Shown: positions 22,430-33,152 of the stretch, piece by piece | How positions within the stretch are numbered: the stretch's first letter is position 1 | Layout of the letters: the number at the start of each line of letters is the position of its first letter | Origin: Agapetus fuscipes | Taxonomy: Eukaryota > Arthropoda > Insecta > Trichoptera > Glossosomatidae | NCBI GenBank assembly: GCA_951799405.1 | Contig: OX637345.1 | Coordinates: forward strand, 5,952,001 to 6,016,000 | DNA: 64,000 nucleotides | Direction: 5' to 3' | Made by a program: the position numbers and the translations under genes | Notes under the pieces: generated by a model | What the model was told of the DNA's origin: nothing | Seen by the model: the letters and a program-made list of their open reading frames with translations, nothing else | Database searches by the model: none

Positions 22430-23015
22430 ACAGGTAAAAAGGGTGGTCTTGCTGCAACTACTTTAGTCGTAGGGGGGTTTTCCTGGCTTCCGAGAGGACT
22501 GGTTCTCAGTTCTAAATGAAGGCTGGGTAAACATTTCAAGAATTTTTATTTTGAACTTCCAATAAAAAAGTCAAAGGGAAATAATTTCTGACATACAAGG
22601 TGGGGATCGAACCCTACCTATCTGTTGTGAACGCAAGAATTCCAGTAACTGAGCTATCGATCGGACTTTTCTTTTCGTCGCCACAGTTTTTTTGAGGCTA
22701 GATTTTTTTTAGGAATCCTGTGTGGGAGACTGCCTAGATTTCAGAGACTCTAGGCGTCTATGACACTTAGTTGTAGTGCTGCAGATGTGTTGGTGATGTG
22801 GCGGTTGATGTCCTCTTTTTTTGTAGCAGCGCTGTTGACTCCCTTGTGTTGTGTTGTGTGTTGCGGCACCTTTAAGGACCGGTCTTTGGTACAGGTAGAT
22901 ATATTTTTCAACAAACAGAAATTTTGAAAAATAAAATCTTTCGCGCTCCACTCAAGACATCGTTCTTCTGTGTTCCTATTATGAATCTGAAGAGTTAATC
23001 ACTTGACTAACCGTG
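22430..23015 (-). repeat. SINE2 then SINE1, minus strand
   Basis: 22430-22670 is SINE2 with its head at the right edge (TAGCTCAGTTACTGG on the minus strand). 22690-23015 is a SINE1 variant including the GAATCCTGTGTGGGAGAC 3' block and a decayed head. Confidence 0.65.
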
Positions 23016-23399
23016 GTCTTAATTAGTCAAAGAAAGAAACTCAAGACTGGGGAGTGGGGAGGTAAATAAGATAAATTTTGTTTCACAAAAGGAAAACTAA
23101 AAAAATATTTTTAAAAAATAAACATGCGAAATAAGGAAAGATCGCTGGGGTGACTCTATCTGAAATAGGGAAAAAGCCTAAAATAAAATAAGAAGAAAGC
23201 TATTTGTTCTGTAGAGCATTGGTCTCGTCAGCCCTCTTGCTTAGTGGTAGGCTACTAGAAACACATTAGTACGGCCTGCTTGCAGTCGCTTCACAATTGG
23301 GTCAAGCAGCTTTCTGGTCTTCCCTTTAGTACATACAGGATGGACCAAAGTGTTTTGTGTGGCTTTTAAAATCATTAAATCTCGAAAAAAAATAAGGGT
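23016..23399. other. no gene seen
   Basis: 23226-23255 is weakly tRNA-like (GCTTAGTGGTAGGCTAC), but no cloverleaf closes. Confidence 0.35.
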
Positions 23400-23625
23400 T
23401 TCTGTCCGGTCGATAGCTCAGTTGGTAGAGTGCTTGCATTCCATGCCGAGAGCTTGGGCTCGAATCCCAACCGACGGTGCAAGAAATGATTTCTCTTTTC
23501 GGTCTTTTTTCAAACCCAAAATAAAAATACCAGAAAGATTTTTTAATCAGCCTTTACAAGAAATGAGTACCAACCCCCTTAGGAGCTTTTGGTTGGAGCA
23601 TTTTCTTGTATGGCTGCGAAACTTG
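23400..23625 (+). repeat. SINE2 with intact tRNA-like head
   Basis: GATAGCTCAGTTGGTAGAGT (A box) and GGGCTCGAATCCC (B box) lie about 40 bp apart, followed by the SINE2 body to AGGAGC. D, anticodon and T arms can be drawn, but the acceptor pairing is poor and the sequence continues into the SINE. Confidence 0.75.
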
Positions 23626-23821
23626 CTACTTTCAATAATATGAAAGAGACCATCTAGATTCTAGAGACATTCGAGATGTGGATTTTGGAGAAAATATCCA
23701 ATACAATCATGGGTTGAGAAAAAGTCCAACGAAAAGATGTTGCCAAAATTAGGAGAGAGTTTTGCATTTTGAACAGGAAAAGTTACTCAATTAGACATAG
23801 CATCTTTATAGCAAAATATTT

Positions 23822-24035
23822 TAATGGTTCACTTTGCCAATGTCACCTCTGTTTCAGGGAAGGTCGGCAGGAGTTGCAGGGTGTATATTCATTTGAGATT
23901 CGGGTTTTAATATTGTAGGACCACATGCGGCATGTTTAAGCGTGAACTCGTACGTGTCTGTTTTGTGAAAATGCATATAATGTGAAACTCAAATGTTACA
24001 TATATTTTGCAACTTAGATTAGATACGATTAGATT
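23822..24035 (+). repeat. LINE tail A
   Basis: Core from ATGGTTCACTTTGCCAATGT to the AGATTAGATACG end. Confidence 0.7.
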
Positions 24036-24834
24036 TGAAGATGAACAAACAAGAGTCCTACTCAAATATGAAAGATGATAATGTTTCTGGCGAGCGCAGT
24101 ATAAGGCTTTTTTTGCTGAAGAAGAACTCTTTCGTTGGAAAATAAGCAAGACTAAATACTTCTTTGGTTCAATTGTCTCGCTCCACCCAGTGCTCTGTAC
24201 ATACAACTACTATATAGTGCGTAGCCGGTTTGTCCCATAGGCTTTAATGTATTCGGTGGGTCTATTGTGATCACAGCATTTGGAGCTTGATGCTGGTAAG
24301 ACCGTTTTGATTCAGACACAAACACTCCCCAATAATTGCTTATATTATAAGTTTTATTTGTACTCGACTTTTGTTATGGAAATCTCCCTCTATTCACAGA
24401 AAATATAATAGAAAAATCCAATATTGACTTTTAGAAGTCTCGGGCAATTGTTGAAATTTCTAGGACTTCTTCAGATAAAATGATTGTTTTGAATCTAAAA
24501 AAAGAACAAAAGAGATGAAGAGATACAATATTCGGAAAATATTGTGAAACTAACAGAATTGTTGTATTTTAAATCTGTTTTTTAGAGGTTTGACACTTAG
24601 GCCCGGTATTTGTAACTTGAACATAGCGATGTCAATTATTACTTATGTCAATTATGTGGCAATATTTTTATTACCAGTTAAAAGTCACATATGCTTACGT
24701 TGATAAACGGAGCCTTATTGATTTGATAATATAATCGAGAGAGAATGTACAATAAAGGTTTATTGCTGATTTTTGGATTTCAAAAAACTTACGAGTGCAT
24801 TTGAAGCAAAAATTGCATTACCATTTTGATAGAT
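24036..24834. other. no gene seen
   Basis: AT-rich, no recognised element. Confidence 0.4.
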
Positions 24835-25000
24835 AATAATAATAATAACCACATGATTTATTTGGTAAGCGCTGTTTTTGAGTGAATCACAACTTCAGAG
24901 GCTTCTGCGAGATTCATCGTCACTATAAAAAGTGCCCATTCTCAAGCAAGACACAGTTGCTGTAAGGAGCTAGGTGCTGTATAAAGAAGTCATCAACTCA
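24835..25000 (-). repeat. SINE1 3' half
   Basis: (AAT)n tail at 24835-24850, then the GCGCTGTTTTTGAGTGAATC end block and TTCTCAAGCAAGACACAGTT. The head is missing. Confidence 0.65.
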
Positions 25001-25039
25001 TTGATCGTCATCTTAGTGGTTGCTTGTAATCTTCAACTG

Positions 25040-25235
25040 AGGTAATTTCACATAAGCAATGTTTTTATGTGTACTGGACCAATGTGTCTTATAAATGCTG
25101 GAAATTGATTTTGAAAATATTAAAAATGACCCTCACATTATCGTGTATAACATTTGTCTCTTAGCTCAAATTGTGTAGAATGTGATTTTTAAGACAATTT
25201 TATTTAAAGGTCATGTTTGAATCAAATGATAGATA
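25040..25235. repeat. AGTGCTTGTTTG-family repeat, partial
   Basis: GCTGGAAATTGATTTTGAAAA, split here, and TTGTGTAGAATGTGATTTTT match the family described at 27345-27540. Confidence 0.5.
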
Positions 25236-25264
25236 AGAGAAACAAACACTGGGTGGAAGCAACA

Positions 25265-25800
25265 TCTAAATCTTAAATCTAAATCCAAGCTGCAAAGATG
25301 TATATCATTTAAGATTCATATTAAACGCATTCCCGCAAGCAGACACGTATAAGTTCGCGCTAACACTTGGCGTATGTGGACCTACAATATAAAAACCCAA
25401 TCTCAAATGAACATAAGCCCTGCAACTCTTGCCAACCTTCCCTGAAACAGGGGTCGTTGGCAAAGTGAACCATTTTTTACAGTATGGTTGGTCAGCCTCA
25501 TAACAAGCTATAAGTCAAGGAATACAAACAATTACTTACATTTAGGTACATAACATAAACAATTAAACAATAAAAATTAAAACCTGCAAAACATATTCTA
25601 TACAAAAATAGTGAAAATTGAAATTTTTAAAGCCTTAGAATTAAACTTCAACAATACAGATCAACCGCCATTTTTTTCGGTCCTTGCATACCTACATACT
25701 TCTTACATTTCATCCAGAGTCATAAACTTTTTCATACAAGCCCTCCTTTTATTGTGACTCTGGATATCCCATTCATTCGCTATTTCAGGAATTTATCATC
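25265..25800 (-). pseudogene. RTE-like LINE 3' end with ORF remnant
   Basis: On the minus strand, 25800-25640 reads EIANEWDIQSHNKRRACMKK, FMTLDEM, stop, EVC, matching the intact C-terminus at 49877-50122. It is followed by 3'UTR and the full tail A down to 25265. A second example of the LINE frame leading directly into the dispersed tail. Confidence 0.8.
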
Positions 25801-25809
25801 ATAAATAAT

Positions 25810-26012
25810 ATATTATCTTAGTTGCAAAAATATATTAACATTTGAAAATTTACATTAAATACGTGTAAGTTCGCGCATACAACATAAAACCCACTCTCAA
25901 ATGAACATAGACCCTGGAAACTTTTCCTGACCTTCCCTGAAACAGACATCGGCAAAGTAAACCATTTTTTTACAGTATTGGTGGTCAGCCTCATACCAAC
26001 TTGTAAGTCAAT
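25810..26012 (-). repeat. LINE tail A, diverged
   Basis: TTAGTTGCAAAAATATATT through TTCCCTGAAACAGACATCGG to CATACCAACTTGTAAGTC. Confidence 0.65.
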
Positions 26013-27235
26013 AATTTTTCATCAACATTAGTAGGTACGCTAGTAATATCAATGCTTAAGAAAAGTATGTAATTCACAATGAATAAAAGGAAGTGAGGCG
26101 TTCAACTTTGGTCATAAACGAGTTAAAACTTGTCGCATACATTACTGGATATTGTGCCCGTTTCCTTTTTGTTTGTCCCCGCAGTGCACAGTGGTCCTGC
26201 ATCCGATGTGACTGGCCATTATCCGCCACTATTACGTCCTGCAGATACGGGTAACGACCCCCAGCTAACTACCCATAATTACAACTTAATGGATTAGCCC
26301 CAAACCATGGACTTTCCATGCAATGGATCCGAAACCATTTTATCTTTTTTTTTTTAAGAAATCCTGTGAGGGACAATATACAAACCCAATCTGAAATGAA
26401 CATAAACCCTGCAACTCTTGCCGACCTTCCCTGAAACAGGGATGACATGTGCAAAATATGTAAGTGCAAACTCACTCATGTCTAATAATCAAATAAATAT
26501 AATGTTTTAATTCACTTTCTTATTATTTTATTTTAAATATGTCTAACAGTTTTCCCCTAAAAAGGCATCCTCAGGACAAAGTCCACAAACAGACACTCAT
26601 GTCTGTTTGTGGACATGTATTCAGTATGAATTTTTAATGTTAAAATATCTTTGCAACTTAGATTAAAGATAATACATAGATAGAATATTGCAAAAAATTC
26701 ATGTATTTGTAAAAACTCAATACTCGAAATAAGTGTAACAAAAACAAAAGCATTCAGTTTTTTTTGTGTAACGCTGCCATTTCTTATTTCAGTTTTTTGT
26801 AATGTTGGCATTTGTAAAATATCATATCTGCGTGAAAATTGTGCGCACTCGTTTTGATTGTTTCAGTCTGTGAATTTGTCTAACTTTGAAGAAAAAAAGG
26901 TTCGATTATAATATGTACATTTTGCATGTTTAATTATTATTGGAATACAAATTGGAATACAAGACGGAGAAAGCAAGACAACATAGTATTTTTTGACTTT
27001 GACAGGTCTGGCTGACAGTTGTGTCTCATACCGTAAGCCAGTTTCGGTTCCATTATATTACATTTAAATGGATCAGCCCCAAATACCCTCGACTCTGAAA
27101 CAAAGGAATTTTAGAGGGGAAATGATGGATTTGAATTAAGGGTTTCTCTGCTTTCTGGCCTTATATAATCCAAGATCAGAGAATTGAAACATCATTCTGT
27201 GAAATCTTTAATCTAAGTTGCTTATATTAATTCGC
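26013..27235. other. no gene; LINE-tail scraps
   Basis: 26370-26460 (minus) and 26590-26660 (plus) are LINE-tail fragments. 26541-26578 (minus) is a decayed relative of the hammerhead motif at 47774, with CTGAGGA and GAAA but a poor stem I. Otherwise nothing. Confidence 0.45.
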
Positions 27236-27672
27236 ATTACTAAATCTTCATTTTAATCTCAGTTGCGGAGAAAAGTTGACATTTACGAAAAATATTATTA
27301 AATGCATGCCTAAAACAGACACATGTAAGTTCGCGCTTAAAAATCATCCCTGCAGTGCTTGATTGGGTTATCTACCATTTGATTAAAAAATGACCTTGTC
27401 TGAAATTGTCTTAAAAATCACATTCTACAAAATTTAAACTAAGAAAACAATATAAAACTCGATAATGTGAGAGGTGTTTTCAGATATTTTTAAAATCTGA
27501 TGGGCATAGGACAAACAAGCACTAAAAGGACAAAATGTGTACCTACAAATTAAAATACAAAATTCAAGTGAACATGCGCGATGTAACTCTTGCAAACCTT
27601 TCTTGATACAGGAGTTGGGAAAATGAACTATTTTTAAGAATATGGGTAGCCAGCCTCATACCAAACTATAAA
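27236..27672 (-). repeat. LINE tail A split by a TIR repeat
   Basis: 27236-27344 and 27541-27672 are the two halves of one old minus-strand tail (AATCTCAGTTGCGGAG... and ...GGGTAGCCAGCCTCATACC). Confidence 0.65.
27345..27540. mobile_element. MITE, AGTGCTTGTTTG family
   Basis: Ends CAGTGCTTGATTGGGTTATC and ATGGGCATAGGACAAACAAG are imperfect inverted repeats. This best-bounded copy defines a family of about 195 bp also seen at 12790, 25040, 29255 and 31866. Confidence 0.6.
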
Positions 27673-27820
27673 ATCAAAAAACGATTGAATGTGTATGTAT
27701 TTATATTTATGATTCATATCTACAAGAAAGCATTATAAAGATCACCGTTTTACATGCTGCATGTGTACTTTAAAAAAATTACCAAAACATAACAAGGCTT
27801 ACAAACAAAAATTAGTTATA

Positions 27821-28128
27821 GTTTAAAAATTTTTTGAGGAATTAAAAAACACTGTTTATTTTCACATGAATATATTTAAAAAGATTACAATCTTTAGAGT
27901 AAGTTACTAACGTTTTCGACCTAGAAGGTCATCATCAGGTATTTCATAGATCATAGATACCTGATGATGACCTTCTAGGTCGAAAACGTTAGTAACTTAC
28001 TCTAAAGATTGTAATCTTTTTAAATATATTCATGTGAAAATAAACAGTGTTTTTTAATTCCTCAAAAAAATTTTAAACTATAACAGTATGAATTTTCACA
28101 GTGTTAATACACAAACAATACAAAATAT
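27821..28128. mobile_element. foldback element with two hammerhead-like arms
   Basis: AAAAATTAGTTATA (14 bp) lies at both 27807-27820 and 28129-28142. Between them is a near-perfect palindrome (27815-28084, arms about 130 bp) and a short unpaired end, CAGTGTTAATACACAAAC, also seen near 16230. Hammerhead-like motifs are at 27903-27943 (-) and 27956-27996 (+), one per arm. Confidence 0.75.
27903..27996. ncRNA. pair of inverted hammerhead-like motifs
   Basis: Plus-strand copy 27956-27996: GATAC / CTGATGA / stem II GACC..GGTC / GAAA / loop ACGT / TA / GTAAC. The core is intact and stem I pairs partly (GTA with TAC plus the outer G-C). The minus-strand copy 27903-27943 has the same core. Confidence 0.45.
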
Positions 28129-28142
28129 AAAAATTAGTTATA

Positions 28143-28743
28143 TTATTTAGATTTTAGGTAGTAACATTGTGAATATTCATTTTTATAAATCCAAAAAAGT
28201 GTTAGTTTGTCGTTCAAATACTGATGATTTAAACAACAAAATCCAATATCATTTCATGCTTAGTTTTTACTTTTTCTTTATTATTTTGTAACGTGAAAAA
28301 AATTGCAAAATACGAGTAGCTTTTTCTTACAAAATAAACTATTCATTAGTTAGATGGTGCATGCATTTTTCAGTTGGTAACTTTGAAATACACAAAAGAA
28401 CTTACAAGACATGTACCGTGCATAATACGACCATGTAAAAACCACCTGAAAATCCACCAGCATATTTTTATGTTTGTTCTTTTAATATCCTAAAGTTTTC
28501 ATTGCGAATTTTTTCATTGCTTTTAAAGCACATTTCTTTTTAATGTTGTTTCTAGAACTTTTGTTAACCAGGGTGTAATGTATATTTAAAAATGAAGGTA
28601 CACAATATATATATTTACAATATTGTAATTTTATCTGAACACAGTGTGCGAGATTTGGTACTCTCTAACTCCAAAAATAAACATGTTTTTTACGATATCC
28701 GTTCTGAAGCTGTAGCATTCCATAATTAAGGTAACAATACAAT
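28143..28743. other. no gene seen
   Basis: AT-rich, no recognised element. Confidence 0.4.
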
Positions 28744-28945
28744 ACAAAACTAAATTTATATAGCGCCTTTTCATGATTTTAAATCATTCCAAAGGTGCTT
28801 GTTCGAAAGAGAGTGCAAAGAGGTGGGTCTTTAATTCCCTTCTAAACCCAGCTTCCAGATCCATCTCACGTAGGTTATCAGGAAGAATGTTCCATGCAGC
28901 TGGAGCAGCCACCTTGTAGGCTCGTTCTCCAAACAAAGATAATAT
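28744..28945 (-). pseudogene. CR1/L2-like LINE C-terminus
   Basis: The minus strand reads FGERAYKVAAPAAWNILPD, LREMDLEAGFRRELKTHLF and FEQAPLE before a stop, then ATGAAAAGGCGCTATATAAA. This is the same C-terminal block as in the longer copy at 63004-63945, about 60 codons of it, 5' truncated. Confidence 0.8.
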
Positions 28946-29394
28946 GTATATTGACATTTAAGACTCATATTTAATGCACCCCAACAAGCAAGCACATTAT
29001 GCTTACTACTCTACTTATAAACGTATTGTATGCATGTGTCAGAAAGACCCACAGCACTCACACAAATCTGTATTTTTCTTTGCTGGTTTTTTAATTATTT
29101 CAATTATGTTTATTGCACCAAGATTTATCATGTTAAAACTGTTTGTTTGCTATTTAAATTAAATAAAATAAAAATATTTTCCCAAATCGGTCCCGAAGTT
29201 TTTGTTTGCCGTAAAGACCAATTCTGTCAAATATGACTTTTTAATGCAAAAACGTAAAACTCAATAATGTGAGAGTTGTTTTAAATCAATTTCCTGTTTT
29301 CATAAGACACATTTATCCAGTACACGTGCAAACATTTCTCATGTAAATTAGCTTAATGGTCTATACGGAGAACAAGAACTAAGGCAGCGAAATG
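28946..29394. other. no gene; partial MITE
   Basis: 28946-29050 is a fragment of LINE-tail type. 29255-29330 belongs to the AGTGCTTGTTTG family (ATAATGTGAGAGTTGTTTTA). Confidence 0.4.
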
Positions 29395-29520
29395 GTGGAA
29401 GTCATTCCCGTAATTTCGCGCTTACACACGCTATATGTGTACTCACAAAATAAACCACATGAACATAAACCTTGCGACTCCTGCCCGCCTTTTCTTGAAA
29501 TCAGTGTGTTATTGGCAAAA
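29395..29520 (-). repeat. LINE tail fragment
   Basis: TAATTTCGCGCTTACACACG through CTTGCGACTCCTGCCCGCC. Confidence 0.55.
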
Positions 29521-29529
29521 GTCCTTAAT

Positions 29530-29771
29530 TGCTATTCTCAGACATTTAGGTCGTCCGTTGAGCTCACACTTTGACAAACTTATGATGCCTGGGCTGGAAG
29601 TCTCATCACCACGGCCATTCTAACCTATCGAATTATGGTAATATATTTGTATGAAGACTAATCAGCTGTTTACTTGCGGCCATCTTGGATTGACAGGTAT
29701 TCATAAAAATGCATCATTAGTTTGTCAAAGCGTGAGCTCAACGGACGCATAAAATGTCTAAGAATAGCACC
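29530..29771. mobile_element. MITE, sister of 8750-8990
   Basis: Inverted ends GCTATTCTCAGACATTTAGG and TGTCTAAGAATAGCACC, with CTTTGACAAACTTATGATG pairing inward. The same internal GCGGCCATCTTGGATTGACA is present. Confidence 0.75.
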
Positions 29772-30824
29772 GTTAGTAACCAATAGAAAAATATTTGTAT
29801 GCCTTTCTCTAGTAGCCCGACCGCGTGACGACACAAAATTATTTATATAAATTCACGTTCAGACCTCATTCTAATTCTTTTTTGTCGTAATAAATCAAAA
29901 TATATATAATTTTTACACATATAGATGTAAAGGAAAATAACCTTTGAGCATTTGCTGATAAATTATACTCAAGTATGGAAATCTGAAATTTATCCTGCAC
30001 AAAAAAAAAAGTAAAATTCGCGTCGCGATTTGATGCGATCTCTCTTCTCTTTCCATCAATGATCGTCTCGCTTTGATTATGAGTATCTTCTTGGTACGTG
30101 GATAAAAAGAAACGTGCGTATAAGGGATGGAGAATATCCACAATTTTCAATACTTTATTTATTGCAACTACATGATTTCATGATGATTTGTTTAGTGAGC
30201 GCTACTTTTAAGGACTAACACCTTATGAGCATTTTGAATGCTTATTTTCTGCTGGATAGAGCTAATTTGCAACAGAAAATCAGTTGCTCATGTCCATAAT
30301 TTTCATATTTATACCGTTACGAACGTATGAGTTCGTAAGTGAGCCTAAGCAAGCTAGTGTGTGTCGAACACTCTGGCTCTAGTATGATCTATTATAGGAG
30401 TATAAGTACGTGAGCCGACGCACGCTAGTTGGTGTGCATGTGGAACAATCCACTTTGGTAGAGTCTGGAATACCCGCGGAACGTCCATATGAACTGTATA
30501 AATATGAGCCGCAATAGTGCGGTGGGTAATACACCGCTGGAAATCAAGCCCACGACATAACATTTACAAGTCTGTAGCGTTAACCATTATTACAATACAA
30601 ACGCTAGTAAGTTTCTCATATATTGTTATGTAACCGTGAATGGATCGTATGTGACGAGTGTAACCTTTTCATCTTTACAGGTAAGGAGTCCAGCCTTATG
30701 CTAAACCCTTCAGATGAACTGGGAATCTTCCAGCTCCTGAGGGTACTGATTCTCACTTCTTGGAATGGCTGAGTAAACCTTGTCAGTGTTTTATTTTTGG
30801 GTTTGCCGAAATGCGAAATCTAAC
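29772..30824. other. no gene; two SINE pieces
   Basis: 30160-30230 is a SINE1 3' end (minus) and 30640-30790 a SINE2 body (minus, CTCCTGAGGGTACTGATTCT). The rest, including 30340-30600, holds nothing I recognise. Confidence 0.45.
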
Positions 30825-30970
30825 ATTTAATACACAATTAAAAAAATATATATTTGTAACCATTCTGCTCCTGAAGATACCTCATTAGGCGAAAATGTTC
30901 GAGCACAAAAAAAAAAAAAAGTGAATTACAACTCTGTTTTTATCCATTTGAATTTTTAAATAAATAAAAA
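30825..30970 (+). mobile_element. short element with hammerhead motif
   Basis: Shares about 100 bp with 37128-37230: ATATATTTGTAAC, the ribozyme motif, A-rich spacer, then GTGAATTACAACTCTGTTTT. Bounded on both sides by unrelated sequence. Confidence 0.65.
30866..30905 (+). ncRNA. minimal hammerhead ribozyme motif, perfect stem I
   Basis: TGCTC / CTGAAGA / stem II CCT..AGG / GAAA / loop ATGT / TC / GAGCA. Stem I is 5 perfect base pairs, the core is intact, and the cleavage-site base H17 is C, the usual choice. Confidence 0.6.
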
Positions 30971-31139
30971 AAAAAGTTTTTGTTAGTACAACACTATCAA
31001 GCTACGTAGCGACATAACGTTTCAGATGTATATAGGTCGGCGCTCGTCACAACCAGCCCCGGAGTTTATGCAAAAAGTGATCGCAAAAATACACACACAT
31101 ATTTAGAGGGAAAAATCCCAGCTCACGAAAAGTGGGGCG

Positions 31140-31865
31140 GGGAAATAGGTTAAGGTGGGAAACAACAAGGCTTATATTATCTTGCAGGGTTTATGATCCG
31201 GATCAGATATATCTTGTCTTACCAAGATGAAAATTTAATAAAGTACATTATCAACATAAACTAAGGCAAGTTTTCAACAAGACCTACATATCGACGGTAA
31301 AAAGGCAATATGGCATAAGCGACATACACTAAATTGTTTAGAAGACTAGTTTAATGTTTGAGATTGCAGAAAAATGGCTTTTAATAACTTTTTTATTTTT
31401 TATCATATCGCTAAAATCAAAACAGCTCAAAAATAAAGGCCTGTATTGGTATTCTTATGAATGTGGTTTTACTATGTTTACGATTTGTTTTATGTCACAA
31501 GCGCCTTTAGGATAAAAAAAGGCCAAAATCTTGTCGGTTACACCAAAATCATACTTCGAAAACGCAGTTGTTTGCTTGGGCATAAACAACACAAAAATCA
31601 TCGTAGAGCTATGGGAGTTAGCGCATTAGAATGAGCGGAAAATTTCAAGTAGGATAACATTCATAACTTATTTTTGACAGAAATATCGCTTATGTCCTAC
31701 TGCTTTTTAACCGTCGATATGGAGTATTTTTATGAACGGAAAAATAGTAGGTTAAGGTTAAAAATAACAAGGCTTATATTATCTTACCAAGCTTATGATC
31801 CGGATAAGATATATCTTGTCTTACCAAGATGAAAATTTGAAATAAGTAAGTATAACATTATCAAC
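31140..31865. mobile_element. inverted-ended element between direct repeats
   Basis: 31288-31720 has inverted ends (ATATCGACGGTAAAAAGGCA and its near complement ending AACCGTCGATAT). Two copies of a 110-bp direct repeat, each with ACAAGGCTTATATTATCTT and TATATCTTGTCTTACCAAGA, lie outside it at about 31150-31265 and 31750-31865. Confidence 0.6.
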
Positions 31866-32045
31866 AGAACGTCCCCCCAGTGCTTGTTTGGCTTACCCAC
31901 CATTTTATTCAAATATGACCTTTCAATGAAATTGTCTTAAGAATCAAGTTCTGCATAATATGAAAAATACGTAAAACCCAATAATGTGAGAGCTGTTTTA
32001 TTTTATTTTTAAATCAGTTTCCAGTTTTCATAAGACATATGATCA
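31866..32045. repeat. AGTGCTTGTTTG-family repeat
   Basis: CCCCCCAGTGCTTGTTTGGC at the left, TTTCCAGTTTTCATAAGACA at the right. Confidence 0.55.
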
Positions 32046-32089
32046 GCCTCATAACACTGTTGGACAAGGAATATTCCTAATGTAACAAT

Positions 32090-32565
32090 TGGTTCACTTT
32101 GCCAATGTCACCACTGTTTCAGGGAAAGACTGAAAAAGTAAGAGGACTGATTCTGCTAAGGTTTTAATCTTAATTTGAAAGTACACATATGGCATGTGTT
32201 ATCAATGAAAAAAAACATTTAAATTTACAACCTTGTTTGTCAACATTGCAGATCAACCGCTATTATTTTGTTCCTTGCATATGCATGCATACTTCACTTA
32301 TTTTATCCATTATTGATTATATTCCTTGACTTATAGGTTGGTATGAGGCTGACCACCCATACTGTAAAAAATGGTTCACTTTACCAATGTCACCCCTGTG
32401 TCAGGAAAGGTCGGCAAAAGTTGTAGGGATTATGCGAAGTTTGGATTTTATTTGTAAGTACACATACAGCATTTTTAAGCGCAAAAAACAAGTGTTTGTT
32501 TGTGGGCATGCATTTGATATGAGCTTTAAATGCTAATATTTCTTTGCAATTTAGATTATAGATTG
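32090..32565. repeat. LINE tail pieces, both strands
   Basis: 32090-32190 (+) is a tail fragment. 32225-32325 (-) is a decayed ORF C-terminus of the same LINE. 32333-32565 (+) is a nearly full tail of mixed A/B character. Confidence 0.6.
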
Positions 32566-33150
32566 ATCTACAGAAAGAAAGAGTATAAGTAAAAAAAAAT
32601 ATCCTCATGGAATTTGTAAAACTATGTTAATAATATGAGAATTGAAAAGCCGATAAAAGGCACATTGCCTTATAATATCCTGTCTGTATTTTATGATTTC
32701 AAGTTCATAAAAATATACAAGTAGATAGAAAATACATAAAATATATAAGTAGGGAACTAATGATATTATGAAAACGGCGACAGTTATGGCATGAATGGTT
32801 TTTTACGCCCCTGCGAACTCGTAGAAGAGATCTCGTGCAAAAAAATATTAGATTTTCCCATCAATATATAACAACTAGATGTGCTAAGAAAGCAATCTTT
32901 TGAGGAATGCGCAAACGCACTTATTATACAAAAATCCAAGTTCGTTCTATCGGCAACTGTCAACAGATGTGTTACTAATTGGAAAAAAAAATCCATATAA
33001 TTTATTTCTTAACTTGCCAACAACATGAAATAAATGTTTCATTTAATGTGAAATAATATTTCACTTAAAAATCTATTTTATATGATTACTTTCATAAAAT
33101 TTATTTTTCGAAATATTTTGCTTGCAAAAGTGCCATTTCTAGAACTAGTG
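32566..33150. other. no gene seen
   Basis: AT-rich; no recognised element. Confidence 0.4.
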
Positions 33151-33152
33151 TA

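Noticed and set aside
23400..23480. Possible tRNA gene
   Set aside because: A and B boxes and arms are visible, but the acceptor stem pairs poorly and the sequence continues as SINE2. The same head occurs at 13712, 20373, 60417 and 60738.
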